Source: Sphingomonadaceae bacterium
GTDB taxonomy: Bacteria; Pseudomonadota; Alphaproteobacteria; Sphingomonadales; Sphingomonadaceae
Assembly (NCBI GenBank): GCA_947477745.1
Contig: CANJUF010000001.1
Coordinates: 62,001-126,000 of the forward strand
Direction of reading: 5' to 3'
Length of the DNA stretch: 64,000 nt
Shown here: piece by piece, positions 26,622-35,844 of the stretch
How positions within the stretch are numbered: the stretch's first letter is position 1
Layout: every line of letters starts with the position of its first letter
Notes under the pieces: model-generated
Databases searched by the model: none
Told to the model about the DNA's origin: nothing
What the model saw: the letters and a program-made list of their open reading frames with translations, nothing else
Position numbers and translations under genes: made by a program

Positions 26622-28349
26622 TCACCGCGCTGCCCGGATCAGGCGGCCGGGGAGCGCGCCGGTTGCCTCGTCATTGGCGATCGTCTGCACCCCGGCAACA
26701 AATGTCGCGACATAGCCCTTGGCGCGCTGCATGACCCGCCTTGCGCCGGTCGGCAAGTCCCAGACCATGTGCGGCAGCAGCAATTCCAGCCGATCATAGT
26801 CGATCAGGTTGAAATCGGCGCGGTATCCCGGCGCGATCCGGCCGCGATCGTTGAGGCCGTAAAGCTCTGCGGTATCACGCGTCAGCATGCGCACCGCCTT
26901 GCCGAGATCGATGCGCGGGCCCTTGTCGCGGTCGCGGGTCCAGAACGCCAGCGCCAGCGTCGTGCTGCCCGCGTCGCAGGCGATGCCGCAATGCGCGCCG
27001 GCATCGCCCAGACCGAAGCGCGAGGCGGGGTGCGTCAGCATATCGTACACCTCGTTCATCGTGCCGCTGGTGTAGTTTGTATAGGGATAGAGGATCAGGT
27101 TGCGGCCTTCATCGCCGAGCATGTAGTCGTAGAGATAGGCCTGCGGCTCAACGCCCGCCTCATGAGCCAGCGCGGTGATGGTTTCGCTGCGCGCCGGCTC
27201 CCAGTCGATCGGGTTGGCGAGCCGGTACATGTTCGCGAAATTGGTGTGCATGTCCTGCTGGGCCTGCGAGCGGTAGCGCCCGGTCGGCTCGGACAGTATC
27301 TTTGCGCGAACCTCGGGCCTGCGCATTTCCGCCAGCCGCTCGGGCAGAGGCAGCTTTTCGAGCGCGGCGTAAGTCGGGCGATGCGAGAACGGGGTGAACT
27401 CGCTCTGCAGACCGAATATGATGCCGGTCGATCGGGAAGCGACTTCGGGAAAGATGGGCACACCCTGCGCCTGCAGTTGCGCCGCTCGTTCCAGATAGGT
27501 GCGCCAGCGTTCGGTCTCGGTGTGCGTCTGCACCAGCGAGAACACCACCGGGCGGCCGGTCTTGCTGGCGATTTGCGCCATCCAGTCGATCTCTGCATGA
27601 GCCTCGACCGAGATTTCGCCGTCCATGCCGCGCGGCACCACTTCGAACACGCCGCGGCCCAGTTCCTTCAGCACCGCAGCCAGCGCTTCCAGTTCATCCT
27701 CCTGCGCGAAGGTGCCGGGCACCACCTCGCCCCTGCTGGTGCGGTGCGCCAGCATCCGGCTGGTCGAAACGCCGAGCGCGCCGGCCTCGATGCCTTCGCG
27801 CACGATGGCCTGCATCTGCGTGATTTCGTCGCCGGTCGCCGCCTGCGAACTGGCGCGGTCCCCCATCACATAGGCGCGCACGGCAGCATGCGGAACCTGC
27901 GTGCCGGCATCGACCATCCAGCGCCGTTCGCCGAGCGCATCGAGATATTCGCCGAAGGTCTCCCAGCCCCAGCTCATGCCTTCATGAAGCGCGGTGCCGG
28001 GAATATCCTCGACGCCTTCCATGAGCTCGATCAGCTTGTCCTGCTGCCCCGGTCGCACCGGCGCAAAGCCGACGCCGCAATTGCCCATCACCACGGTGGT
28101 GACGCCGTGCCAGCATGAAGGGGCAAGCTGGCTGTCCCACGTTGCCTGCCCGTCGAAATGGGTGTGCACATCGACGAAGCCAGGGGTGACGAGCAGACCA
28201 GCCGCGTCGACGATCTCTTCTCCGGGCAGCGGTTCGAGCTCTCCGGCAACCTCGGTGATGACGCCGTCCCTGAAACGCACGTCGGCGCGGCGCGGCGCCT
28301 CGCCATCTCCGTCGGCGACCAGCCCGCCGCGTATCATTGTCTCGCCCAT
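26622..28349 (-). CDS. D-aminoacylase / N-acyl-D-amino-acid deacylase-like amidohydrolase
   Basis: A 575-residue metal-dependent hydrolase of the D-aminoacylase branch. It has the HTHFDGQ metal motif near residue 63, the cysteine-containing GNCGVGFAP motif typical of zinc D-aminoacylases, and a C-terminal composite beta-domain ([15 protein letters not shown]). The start was set at the second ATG (28349; MGETMIRGG) because GGGAG lies 8 nt upstream; ATG 28355 is an alternative. It probably hydrolyses an N-acyl or amide bond, but many members of this family have unknown substrates. Ends flush against the HpaB-type gene. Confidence 0.82.
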   Translation of the reverse strand: MGETMIRGGLVADGDGEAPRRADVRFRDGVITEVAGELEPLPGEEIVDAAGLLVTPGFVDVHTHFDGQATWDSQLAPSCWHGVTTVVMGNCGVGFAPVRPGQQDKLIELMEGVEDIPGTALHEGMSWGWETFGEYLDALGERRWMVDAGTQVPHAAVRAYVMGDRASSQAATGDEITQMQAIVREGIEAGALGVSTSRMLAHRTSRGEVVPGTFAQEDELEALAAVLKELGRGVFEVVPRGMDGEISVEAHAEIDWMAQIASKTGRPVVFSLVQTHTETERWRTYLERAAQLQAQGVPIFPEVASRSTGIIFGLQSEFTPFSHRPTYAALEKLPLPERLAEMRRPEVRAKILSEPTGRYRSQAQQDMHTNFANMYRLANPIDWEPARSETITALAHEAGVEPQAYLYDYMLGDEGRNLILYPYTNYTSGTMNEVYDMLTHPASRFGLGDAGAHCGIACDAGSTTLALAFWTRDRDKGPRIDLGKAVRMLTRDTAELYGLNDRGRIAPGYRADFNLIDYDRLELLLPHMVWDLPTGARRVMQRAKGYVATFVAGVQTIANDEATGALPGRLIRAAR

Positions 28350-28466
28350 TTTCATCTCTCCCGGCCCGCGCTTTGCTTCGCGGTTTCACTAGCCATACAG
28401 CAAATCAGCGGCGCTTGAAATTGGCCGGTCGGCGAGCACCATGGATTCGAGCGGAGTCTATGACGA

Positions 28467-30425
28467 TTAGCCAAGCGCTTCAGCGCTGCCTGGACTCCCC
28501 TCCGGAGACCCTTGGCGAACGCTGCTAATATGCGCGAGCGACCGATCAACAGCCGCGCCAAGCGAGGCAGCATATTCGCTTGCGCCCAAGGTGCGCTGCA
28601 AATCTGCATCGGTCAGAACCGGCTCGGTTTCCGGCCAGGGACCAACGACGATCGCGGCTTCCGGCGCGCGCGCCTTGAGCCGCCTGATCAGGTAACGCAG
28701 GTGCGCGGGTGAGCCCGACAATTCCAGCGAACTAACTGCCACCACGGCAACGTCTGAAAGATTGAGCGAACCCGCCGCTTCGCGCGATGCGGCGCGATGC
28801 GAAATTACGCGCGTGGCAATGCCGCGCTGGTCGAGCAACTGGGCGAGCATTACCGCGGCAGCCTTATCGAACGGCCCCCGCCCGGCAACGCAAGCGACCG
28901 TGCCCAGAGCCGCGGTGTCCGCGATGCCTTGCGTGCCCGCGCTCGGCTTCGAGAAATCCTCCAGATCGCCAATCACCGAAAGCATCGAGCGCAGCATCCG
29001 CGCGCAGCGATCGGGACCCAGTGTGCCGCGCGCCACATCATCCACCGCAAGCCTGAGGCCGGGAACGGCGATCTCGTCGTAATAGTCCACCAATTCGTTG
29101 TCGGTCAGCACCGTCTCCGCCTGCGCCAGCGCTTCGTCGGGATTGTCGGCAAGGAGACGCTGGTAGAAAGTCTCGACATTCGACAGGGCCGGACGATCCC
29201 CAAGCAGCACGTCGAACACCTCCAGCGATTTGACGTGCCTGCCCAGCACCACCAGGCACAGGGTCAGGGGCGTCGATATGATCAGCCCGATCGGACCCCA
29301 TATCCATGTCCAGAAAACCGCCGCGATGATCACCGATACCGGAGACAGCCCGGTCGAGTGGCCATAGAGAAGCGGCTCGACGACGTAGCCTACCAGCGGC
29401 TCGACAACGACGAACAGGAGGCCCGCATAGATCGCGAGCGACCAGCCCGGATCGATCGCTGCGCCCAGCGCGATTGGCGCGACTGCCGCCAGGAATGAGC
29501 CAATGTAAGGGACAAAGCGCAGCAGGCCGGCCAGTATCCCCCATAGCCCCGCGGCCGGGATGCCGATCGCCCAGAGTCCGAGCCCGATGACGATCCCGAA
29601 GGCGGTATTGATCGCAAGCTGCGCGAGAAAATAGCGGCTGAGCCGCTCGCCTGCCTCGTCCATCGCCAGAGTGGTGCGGTGGAGGTCGCCGGATCCGAAC
29701 AGCCTGATGAAGCGGTCGCGCAGGTCTTCTTTCTGAAGCAGCACGAAGATCGCAACCACCAGCACGATGATGAGCGTTTCAAGCGGTCCGATGATGGGCG
29801 CGAGAATTGTTCGCGCGACTTCGAACGGCGACGTTTCTGGCGGCGCCATCTCGACCAGCACCGGGCGCGTCTCGGCTACGTCTGAGCCGGGAGCGATAAG
29901 CGCACGGTCAGGTCCCACCGCGCCGGTTTCGGACGGGATGGCGCGGGGCGCGGCAACTGGCGGCCTGGAACTGCCCAGTTCGCGCATCACCGTGCCGAGG
30001 CGATCGGCCGCCACCGAGCGGATCCCCTGGAGCTTGCGCTCGATCGTCTGCGCATATTGCGGTGCATCGGCCGAGAGGGTGGCGGCCTGGCTGGCGATCA
30101 GGGTCCCGACCATGCCGATCACGCCGAGCGCCAGCAATACGGTGATGATAACCGCGGGCGCACGGGCAACCCGCGACCGCTGGAGCCCTTGCACCAGCGG
30201 CGAAAGCAGGAACGAGAGCATCACCGCCAGGGTGATGGGGATCAGCACGTCCTGCGCGAAATAGAGCGCGCCGATCACGACCGCTGCGACCGCGATCCCC
30301 AGCAGGCTCTTCATTTCGGGAACCGATGCGGCAGGCACCTGGGTTGCGCCTGCTTCGTTCGCGTGAGTGGCAGGCTCACCGGCCAGCGCACCTTCGTATC
30401 CCGCCAATTTCTCGTCGATTGCCAT
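28467..30425 (-). CDS. AI-2E family transporter with C-terminal cobalamin-binding-like domain
   Basis: A 652-residue protein. Residues about 45-385 form the AI-2E/UPF0118 membrane domain, with about eight helices and the hallmark FVPYIGSFLAAVAPI segment. The rest (about 400-652) is soluble and includes a helical part (LADNPDEALAQAETVL) and a Rossmann-like part (VACVAGRGPFDKAAAVMLAQ ... RVISHRAA) resembling a B12-binding fold but without the DxHxxG cobalamin ligand. ATG 30425 has AGGA 7 nt upstream; a long open frame further upstream runs antisense to the next gene and is not used. Substrate unknown. Confidence 0.8.
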   Translation of the reverse strand: MAIDEKLAGYEGALAGEPATHANEAGATQVPAASVPEMKSLLGIAVAAVVIGALYFAQDVLIPITLAVMLSFLLSPLVQGLQRSRVARAPAVIITVLLALGVIGMVGTLIASQAATLSADAPQYAQTIERKLQGIRSVAADRLGTVMRELGSSRPPVAAPRAIPSETGAVGPDRALIAPGSDVAETRPVLVEMAPPETSPFEVARTILAPIIGPLETLIIVLVVAIFVLLQKEDLRDRFIRLFGSGDLHRTTLAMDEAGERLSRYFLAQLAINTAFGIVIGLGLWAIGIPAAGLWGILAGLLRFVPYIGSFLAAVAPIALGAAIDPGWSLAIYAGLLFVVVEPLVGYVVEPLLYGHSTGLSPVSVIIAAVFWTWIWGPIGLIISTPLTLCLVVLGRHVKSLEVFDVLLGDRPALSNVETFYQRLLADNPDEALAQAETVLTDNELVDYYDEIAVPGLRLAVDDVARGTLGPDRCARMLRSMLSVIGDLEDFSKPSAGTQGIADTAALGTVACVAGRGPFDKAAAVMLAQLLDQRGIATRVISHRAASREAAGSLNLSDVAVVAVSSLELSGSPAHLRYLIRRLKARAPEAAIVVGPWPETEPVLTDADLQRTLGASEYAASLGAAVDRSLAHISSVRQGSPEGSPGSAEALG

Positions 30426-30758
30426 CGCTGCGTCCTGCAAAAGGTCAAATGCTTCCATCGACCACGAAAACGAACCTATGCCGCTATAGGTCCGGTTGAA
30501 AGGCGGCGCAGCAAAGGTTCTGCATTCCCTGCAAATGCGAATCCCCAATTCCCGGACACCAGCGGCTATGGAATGTCCAGCTTGCCGATCAAGGACATCA
30601 CTGACCGTTCCGGATTGGAACTCCTGCCGCTTCCGTGGATTATTTCTTCCGGCGTGCGGCTCTCGGTAGGCAATTCTCCCGCTCGGCGGCGGGATTTTTC
30701 GCAGTTCGGCATATCCGCAACATTGTGAGACCAAGATGGCAATCAGGAACGTGCGCCG
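30426..30758. other. Divergent intergenic region, no gene seen
   Basis: About 330 bases between the AI-2E and PRC-barrel genes. Reading frames here give no recognisable protein. It should hold two divergent promoters; I found no convincing -35/-10 pair, and no EcfG-type GGAAC-N16/17-CGTT pair. The PRC gene has an AGGAAC ribosome site at 30742-30750. Confidence 0.5.
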
Positions 30759-31367
30759 ATGATCGCGGAAATCGCTGGCTGGATCGCGCCTGCGGCGACG
30801 ATGATCGCCGCTATGATGACCGCTGCCAACCTCGGTTCGCGCGTGACCGGCTGGGGCTTCGTGGTCTTTGTAGTCGGCTCGGTCACATGGTCGATTGTCG
30901 GCATCAGCTCGGGTCAGACCAATCTGCTGCTGACCAACGGGTTCCTCACACTCGTCAACGTGGTAGGCGTGTGGCGATGGCTCGGACGTCAGGCCAAGTA
31001 CGACGACGGCGGTGCGAAGGCCGCCGACCGCAGCGCCCGGGCACGCGTCCCCACTCTGTTTGCAGTCGGTGCCATGCCGGGATCCAAGCTCGTCGGCAGC
31101 AATGGCGAGACAATCGGCACGATCGTCGATGCCATGGCGGACTGCGGCGATGCCCGGCTGAATTACGTAGTGGTGTCCGAGGGCGGGGTCGGCGGAGTCG
31201 GCGAACGGCTCCATGCACTCGGCCCCGAAGCGCTGACCTTCACGCATGAAGGCGTCGCAGCCTCTCTGACCGGCGAACAGCTCGCTGCGCTGCCGGTTAT
31301 TGCGCCCGACGACTGGCCCAAATCGCTGGCCGTCGAGGCGACTACCCCGCCAGCTTCGAAAGCGTGA
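30759..31367 (+). CDS. Membrane protein with PRC-barrel domain
   Basis: A 202-residue protein with two to three N-terminal transmembrane helices (about 4-80; WIAPAATMIAAMMTAANLG and WGFVVFVVGSVTWSIVG), then a cytosolic PRC-barrel-like segment (SKLVGSNGETIGTIVDAMAD ... LNYVVVSEGG) at about 105-170. PRC-barrel proteins occur in RimM, photosynthetic reaction centres and stress or envelope proteins. Its 3' end overlaps the convergent ZIP gene by 26 nt. Role unknown. Confidence 0.75.
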   Translation: MIAEIAGWIAPAATMIAAMMTAANLGSRVTGWGFVVFVVGSVTWSIVGISSGQTNLLLTNGFLTLVNVVGVWRWLGRQAKYDDGGAKAADRSARARVPTLFAVGAMPGSKLVGSNGETIGTIVDAMADCGDARLNYVVVSEGGVGGVGERLHALGPEALTFTHEGVAASLTGEQLAALPVIAPDDWPKSLAVEATTPPASKA

Positions 31368-32118
31368 AGGCAAGCAGGAAGCCGGTTACCGCGATCAGCC
31401 CGGAGAATTCGTGGGACTGCTCGGTCGCCTCGGGAATCATGGTATCGACAAGCATCGCGAGGATGCCGCCGGCAGCCATCGCGGTGGTGGCGGCGATGAT
31501 CTGCGGGCTGCTTCCACTCAGCAAGAGGTTACCGAGCAGCGCCGCGATGGCGGATATCAGAGCGATCCCGCCCCACACGCTGAAGATATAGCCCGGCCCG
31601 CGCCCTGCCTTCTTCATCCCCGCAGCACTGGCGAGGCCTTCCGGGACGTTCGAGAGGAACACCGCCGCCACCGTCACCAGGCTGACCGCCCCGCCATCGA
31701 GAAGGCTGATTCCGATCACCACCGATTCGGGTATCCCGTCGATGAGCGCGCCCGCCGCGATCGCAAGGCTCGATCCGCTTGATGTGTGATCCTGGCTTTG
31801 CTCGGCATTGGAGCCAGATCGCTTGCGGTGTTTGCCGCCGCGCCGCGTGATTACGGCATTGGCCGCGGTGTAGATTGCTGCGCCGCCCAGAAATCCGCCC
31901 GCCGTGGCGGCGAACCCGCCCTGCTTGTAGGCAACGTCCATCAGTTCGAACGCGACCGCGGAGATCAGCACCCCGGCGCCTATCGCCATGATGCCGGCGA
32001 TCAACCGCTGCGGAAGCGCCACAAGGTAAGCGATCACCGCGCCGATCAGCAGCGCGGACCCGCTCAGCAAGCCCCACAAGCCGGCCTGCAGAGGCATGGG
32101 AATATCCGCGATGGTCAC
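31342..32118 (-). CDS. ZIP-family metal transporter
   Basis: A 258-residue inner-membrane protein with eight predicted helices. The metal-site motifs are clear: GALIDGIPESVVIG in helix 4 and FLSNVPEGLASA in helix 5, with a His-containing cytosolic loop (GKHRKRSGSNAEQSQDHTS) between helices 3 and 4. ZIP proteins import Zn2+ or other divalent cations. The start is GTG 32118. It lies downstream of the CDF exporter on the same strand, so both metal uptake and efflux are encoded together. Confidence 0.85.
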   Translation of the reverse strand: MTIADIPMPLQAGLWGLLSGSALLIGAVIAYLVALPQRLIAGIMAIGAGVLISAVAFELMDVAYKQGGFAATAGGFLGGAAIYTAANAVITRRGGKHRKRSGSNAEQSQDHTSSGSSLAIAAGALIDGIPESVVIGISLLDGGAVSLVTVAAVFLSNVPEGLASAAGMKKAGRGPGYIFSVWGGIALISAIAALLGNLLLSGSSPQIIAATTAMAAGGILAMLVDTMIPEATEQSHEFSGLIAVTGFLLAFTLSKLAG

Positions 32119-32190
32119 AGGCTTTCCTAGCCCTGCCGGGACAATCGATCCAGTGCCCTTTGAAGAAGCGCAGCGGCGCGCGGCATCGGT

Positions 32191-33150
32191 CTAATCCGAG
32201 GCAACACGCGCATCGCCCGAAAGACCCCTGCCCGACCCGAACTTGATCCCCGCATCCTCGTGCGGCCGGACATAGACGCGGTAGAGGCTTGGGAATTCGG
32301 CCTGAAGGCCCTTCTCCATCTCGTCGATAATCCGCTCGACATCGCCGGCGGTCATGCGATTGTCGAAATCCACATTGACGGCGACGATGATCTGCTCGGG
32401 AGCATTGTGTATCGTCATGATCTCGCCGATGCCCATGACGCCTTCGCGCGCCACCGAGCGGCGGATGCCGGCAATGAGCTCGGGATCGGCAGCCTCTCCA
32501 ATCAGCAGGCCCTTCGCCTCGCGGGCAAGGAAGATCGCGACGCACCCTAGCAGCACACCGATCAGGATCGAGGCGGCGCCGTCGAAGCGCGGGTCGCCGG
32601 TAAGCTGTGAGGCGCCAAGCCCGATTGCTGCCAGAACGATGCCGAGCATTGCCGCCCCGTTCTCCAGCAGCACGATCACCGTCGTGGCGTCCTTGGTGGA
32701 GGTTAGTGCCTGCCACCACGATTGGCGGCCGCGCGCAGCATCGAATTGGCGGAAGGCAGCGAACGTCGACCCGCCTTCGAGGAGGAAAGCGATTCCCAGC
32801 ACTCCGTAAGCCACCAGCGGAGCGACGGCCGGTTCGGGCTCAAGAATATGGACGATCCCCTCGTAGACCGAGACACCGGCACCCAGCGCGAACACGAGCA
32901 GCGCCACGACAAAGCTCCAGAAATATATCTCGCGGCCATAGCCGGCGGGATGCATGGCATCGGCAGGCTTCGCTGCACGTTTCTGGCCGTACATCAGCAA
33001 AAGCTGGTTGGTGCTGTCGACCAGGCTGTGAACGCCTTCGGTCAGCATGGCCGAGGAGCCGGTGATCGCGGCCGCGCCAAATTTGGCAGCCGCGATACCG
33101 ACATTGGCTGCCAGCGCGATGATCAGGACTTTCGAGTTCTCGGCTTTCAT
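32191..33150 (-). CDS. Cation diffusion facilitator (CDF) family transporter
   Basis: A 319-residue protein with an N-terminal CDF membrane domain (first helix pair LIIALAANVGIAAAKFGA and the motif MLTEGVHSLVDSTNQ, where the usual HxxxD or DxxxD site reads HSLVD) and a cytosolic C-terminal domain (GIGEIMTIHNAPEQIIVAVN) that dimerises. It exports divalent metal by proton antiport. It follows emrB by 15 nt and precedes the ZIP gene by 72 nt, so it may be co-transcribed with the tripartite efflux system. Confidence 0.87.
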   Translation of the reverse strand: MKAENSKVLIIALAANVGIAAAKFGAAAITGSSAMLTEGVHSLVDSTNQLLLMYGQKRAAKPADAMHPAGYGREIYFWSFVVALLVFALGAGVSVYEGIVHILEPEPAVAPLVAYGVLGIAFLLEGGSTFAAFRQFDAARGRQSWWQALTSTKDATTVIVLLENGAAMLGIVLAAIGLGASQLTGDPRFDGAASILIGVLLGCVAIFLAREAKGLLIGEAADPELIAGIRRSVAREGVMGIGEIMTIHNAPEQIIVAVNVDFDNRMTAGDVERIIDEMEKGLQAEFPSLYRVYVRPHEDAGIKFGSGRGLSGDARVASD

Positions 33151-33165
33151 TCGATGCTCATAGCA

Positions 33166-34692
33166 CTAATTCCGCCCGCCCGTACCGGGCCGCGGCGCGA
33201 GCCAGACGACTGCTGAACCTATGAAGAAGATCACGGCCGTTATCAGAAACACATAGTCGACCGCGACCATGACCGCCTCCCTTTCAACCAGAGAGGAAAT
33301 CATCTGCGTCGCCTGCTCGGCCGAGAAGCCGCTTCGCGTCAGCGTATCCATCGTTTCTGCAGGCTGCAGATTGCCCGCGATCTCGACCCTCGCCGATTGC
33401 TGCGTGTTATCCCAGATCGTGAGCGCGGCGGCCGTCGAAAATCCGACAAACAGCGTGCGGACCGAATTCTGCAGGCCGGTTGCCGATGCGATGTCGTGCT
33501 GCGGCACATGGGCATAGGAAATGGCGGTGAGCGGCATCATGAAGAACGACATGCCGAAGCCCTGGATCAGCTGCGGCGCGACCAGCGTCCAGAAGTCGGC
33601 CTGGTTGGTCCAGTTAGAACGCACGAGCGCCATGCAGCCCAGCCACCCGACCGCGACTGAAACCAGCAACCTGGGATCGACGCCCCTTGCCAGCGCCTTG
33701 CCTGAAATCTGCGAGGTCGTGATGGCCGCGATCGCCGTGCAGGAAACGATGAATCCCGACAGCATCGCGGGATAGCCTTGATAGCTTTGCAGCCATTGCG
33801 GGATCACGACGATGCTCGCAAAATATGACCCGAAGCATAACGAAAGGGTCATAAGGCCAAAGAAGAACCCGGGGTACCGGAACACCCGAAGATCAACGAT
33901 GGGGTGCTCTTCAGTCAGTTCCCAGATCAGGAATGCCGCGAAGCCGATCGCGGCCAGGACTGCCAGCACGACGATGACGGGATCGCCGAACCAGCCCCGG
34001 TCGCGCCCGCTATCGAGCAGGAACTGCAGGCTTCCGATCCACAGCACCATGAGCGCCAGCCCGATCGCGTCAATCGGCACCTTGCGCCTTTGCGTTTCGC
34101 TCGATCCGAGCAGCCGCGTCACCGTGGGAACGCAGATCAGGACGAGCGGCACGTTGATGAAGAACACCCAGTGCCAGCTGAACGTATCGCTGATGAAGCC
34201 GCCGACGTTCGGTCCCAGCGCCGGACCGAGCAGCGTGGTCGTCGCCGTGAGCAGGATCGCCTTGCCCCGTTCTTCGCCCGGAAAAGTCGCGAACAGCAGC
34301 GTTTGCGAAAGCGGCATCAGCAAACCGCCGCAAAGCCCCTGCCCGATACGGGCGAGCACGATCATTTCCAAGGTTTGCGACAGGCCGCAAAGCAGCGAGA
34401 ACACGCCAAAACCGGTCATGCACACGGCATACATCCGGACCGTGCCGAAACGCATCGCCAGCCAGCCCGTCAGCGGCACGCTCAGCGCCTCGGCGACCGT
34501 GTAGGATGTGATCACCCAGGTGCCCTGATGCAGCGATATGCCGATGCTGCCCGCGATATGCGGGATGGAGACGTTGGCGACGGTCATGTCGAGAACAACG
34601 ATGAAATTGCTCAGCGCCAGGACAAGGGCAGCGATGACCTTGGCCCTGCCGGACAGCATCGGTTGTTCGGCAGGGGGCGGCAGGCTCGCCAT
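33166..34692 (-). CDS. emrB: DHA2-family MFS drug efflux transporter (EmrB-like)
   Basis: A 508-residue inner-membrane transporter with 14 predicted helices. It carries the DHA2 motifs LDMTVANVSIPHI in helix 1, TGWLAMRFGTVRMY in the loop 2-3 and the antiporter motif C region LGPALGPNVGGFI in helix 5. It should pump drugs or organic toxicants through EmrA and the NodT-type channel encoded upstream. Gap to emrA is 3 nt. Confidence 0.92.
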   Translation of the reverse strand: MASLPPPAEQPMLSGRAKVIAALVLALSNFIVVLDMTVANVSIPHIAGSIGISLHQGTWVITSYTVAEALSVPLTGWLAMRFGTVRMYAVCMTGFGVFSLLCGLSQTLEMIVLARIGQGLCGGLLMPLSQTLLFATFPGEERGKAILLTATTTLLGPALGPNVGGFISDTFSWHWVFFINVPLVLICVPTVTRLLGSSETQRRKVPIDAIGLALMVLWIGSLQFLLDSGRDRGWFGDPVIVVLAVLAAIGFAAFLIWELTEEHPIVDLRVFRYPGFFFGLMTLSLCFGSYFASIVVIPQWLQSYQGYPAMLSGFIVSCTAIAAITTSQISGKALARGVDPRLLVSVAVGWLGCMALVRSNWTNQADFWTLVAPQLIQGFGMSFFMMPLTAISYAHVPQHDIASATGLQNSVRTLFVGFSTAAALTIWDNTQQSARVEIAGNLQPAETMDTLTRSGFSAEQATQMISSLVEREAVMVAVDYVFLITAVIFFIGSAVVWLAPRPGTGGRN

Positions 34693-34695
34693 CGC

Positions 34696-35844
34696 TCAGT
34701 CGCCCGAAAGGTCGATTTCGACTTCGGCCGAGAGGCCCACGCGCAGCGGATGATCGGCCAGTTCCTTCGGATCGAGTTCGATCCGCACCGGCAGGCGCTG
34801 CACCACCTTGATCCAGTTGCCGGTGGCGTTCTGGGCGGGGATCAGCGACATCGATGCGCCGGTTCCTCCGGAAAGGCCCGCGACCTTGCCGTGGTACGTA
34901 ACGCTGCTGCCATAGATGTCCGCCGTCACCGTCGCCGGCATGCCGACCTTGACTCGCCGTAGCTGGCTTTCCTTGAAATTGGCGTCGATGTAGACCTTGT
35001 CGAGCGGCACAATCGCAAGGATCGGCTTGCCCATTTCGACGCGCTGGCCGATCTGGACCATGCGCTTGACAACCACGCCGCCGATCGGCGCGCGGATAAC
35101 CGTGTTGTCGAGATCGAGCTGCGCGTCGTCCAGCCTCGCCTTGGCCGCCATCACGCCGGGATCGGTCTCTACCGTGGAGCCTTGGGTCAATGCCTGGGAC
35201 GCAGCAAAATCGCCTTGGGCAGATGTGCGGTTGGCCTGCGCGAGCGCAATGCCCGAGCGGGCAGTCACAAGCGCGGCTTGCGCATTTGCCAATGCCCTGC
35301 GCGCGCTGGTGAGCTCTTCACCCGACACCGCGCCGCTCCCCGCCAGCGCCTCGCGCCGCCGCAGGTCGATCCGCGCCTTCTCGAATTCGGCCTGTGCCGC
35401 GCCAAGCTGAGCCTGCGCGCTGGCAATTTCGGCGCTGCGCGACGCTATCCTTGCTGACAGCGATCCGGTGTTCGCCACCGACTGACGAAATCTCCGCCTC
35501 GCTTCGGCAAGCTGTGCATTGGCCTCGGCCACCGCAATGCGGGCGGCGGAAGGATCGAGAACGACCAGAACTTCGCTTCGCGACACGTGCTGGGTGTCCT
35601 TGACCCTGACTTCCAGCACCTTTGCCGAAATTTGCGGGGTGACCTGCGCCAGCTCTGCGCTCACGTAGGCGTTGTCGGTGGAAACGTGATTGCGCCCGAA
35701 CAGCAAGTACCACGCCAGATATATAACCGCCGCTGCGGCGATCACCATCGCCAGACGCGTCAGCCACAGCCGGCGTTTGGCCGCCTGCATCGCCCGGTTG
35801 GCATCGACGTGCTGCTCAGCCCCGTCGGCAGTATCATCAGCCAT
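34696..35844 (-). CDS. emrA: HlyD/EmrA-family membrane fusion protein
   Basis: A 382-residue periplasmic adaptor with one N-terminal transmembrane helix (LWLTRLAMVIAAAAVIYLAW, about 26-45), biotinyl-lipoyl segments (STDNAYVSAELAQVTPQISA and ADNTVIRAP-type sequence at IRAPIGGVVVKR), a long alpha-helical hairpin (about 105-215, Ala/Arg/Glu-rich) and a beta-barrel domain. It links EmrB to the outer-membrane channel. It overlaps the channel gene by 8 nt. Confidence 0.92.
   Translation of the reverse strand: MADDTADGAEQHVDANRAMQAAKRRLWLTRLAMVIAAAAVIYLAWYLLFGRNHVSTDNAYVSAELAQVTPQISAKVLEVRVKDTQHVSRSEVLVVLDPSAARIAVAEANAQLAEARRRFRQSVANTGSLSARIASRSAEIASAQAQLGAAQAEFEKARIDLRRREALAGSGAVSGEELTSARRALANAQAALVTARSGIALAQANRTSAQGDFAASQALTQGSTVETDPGVMAAKARLDDAQLDLDNTVIRAPIGGVVVKRMVQIGQRVEMGKPILAIVPLDKVYIDANFKESQLRRVKVGMPATVTADIYGSSVTYHGKVAGLSGGTGASMSLIPAQNATGNWIKVVQRLPVRIELDPKELADHPLRVGLSAEVEIDLSGD

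Noticed and set aside
26769..28118. 449-residue plus-strand frame opposite the amidohydrolase
   Set aside because: His/Arg-rich antisense frame without motifs; the minus-strand protein has clear metal-site motifs.
30426..31373. Continuous minus-strand frame making the AI-2E gene appear 968 residues long
   Set aside because: The extra N-terminal part runs antisense to the PRC-barrel gene, lacks membrane or domain features and has no ribosome site; AGGA before ATG 30425 gives a family-like start.
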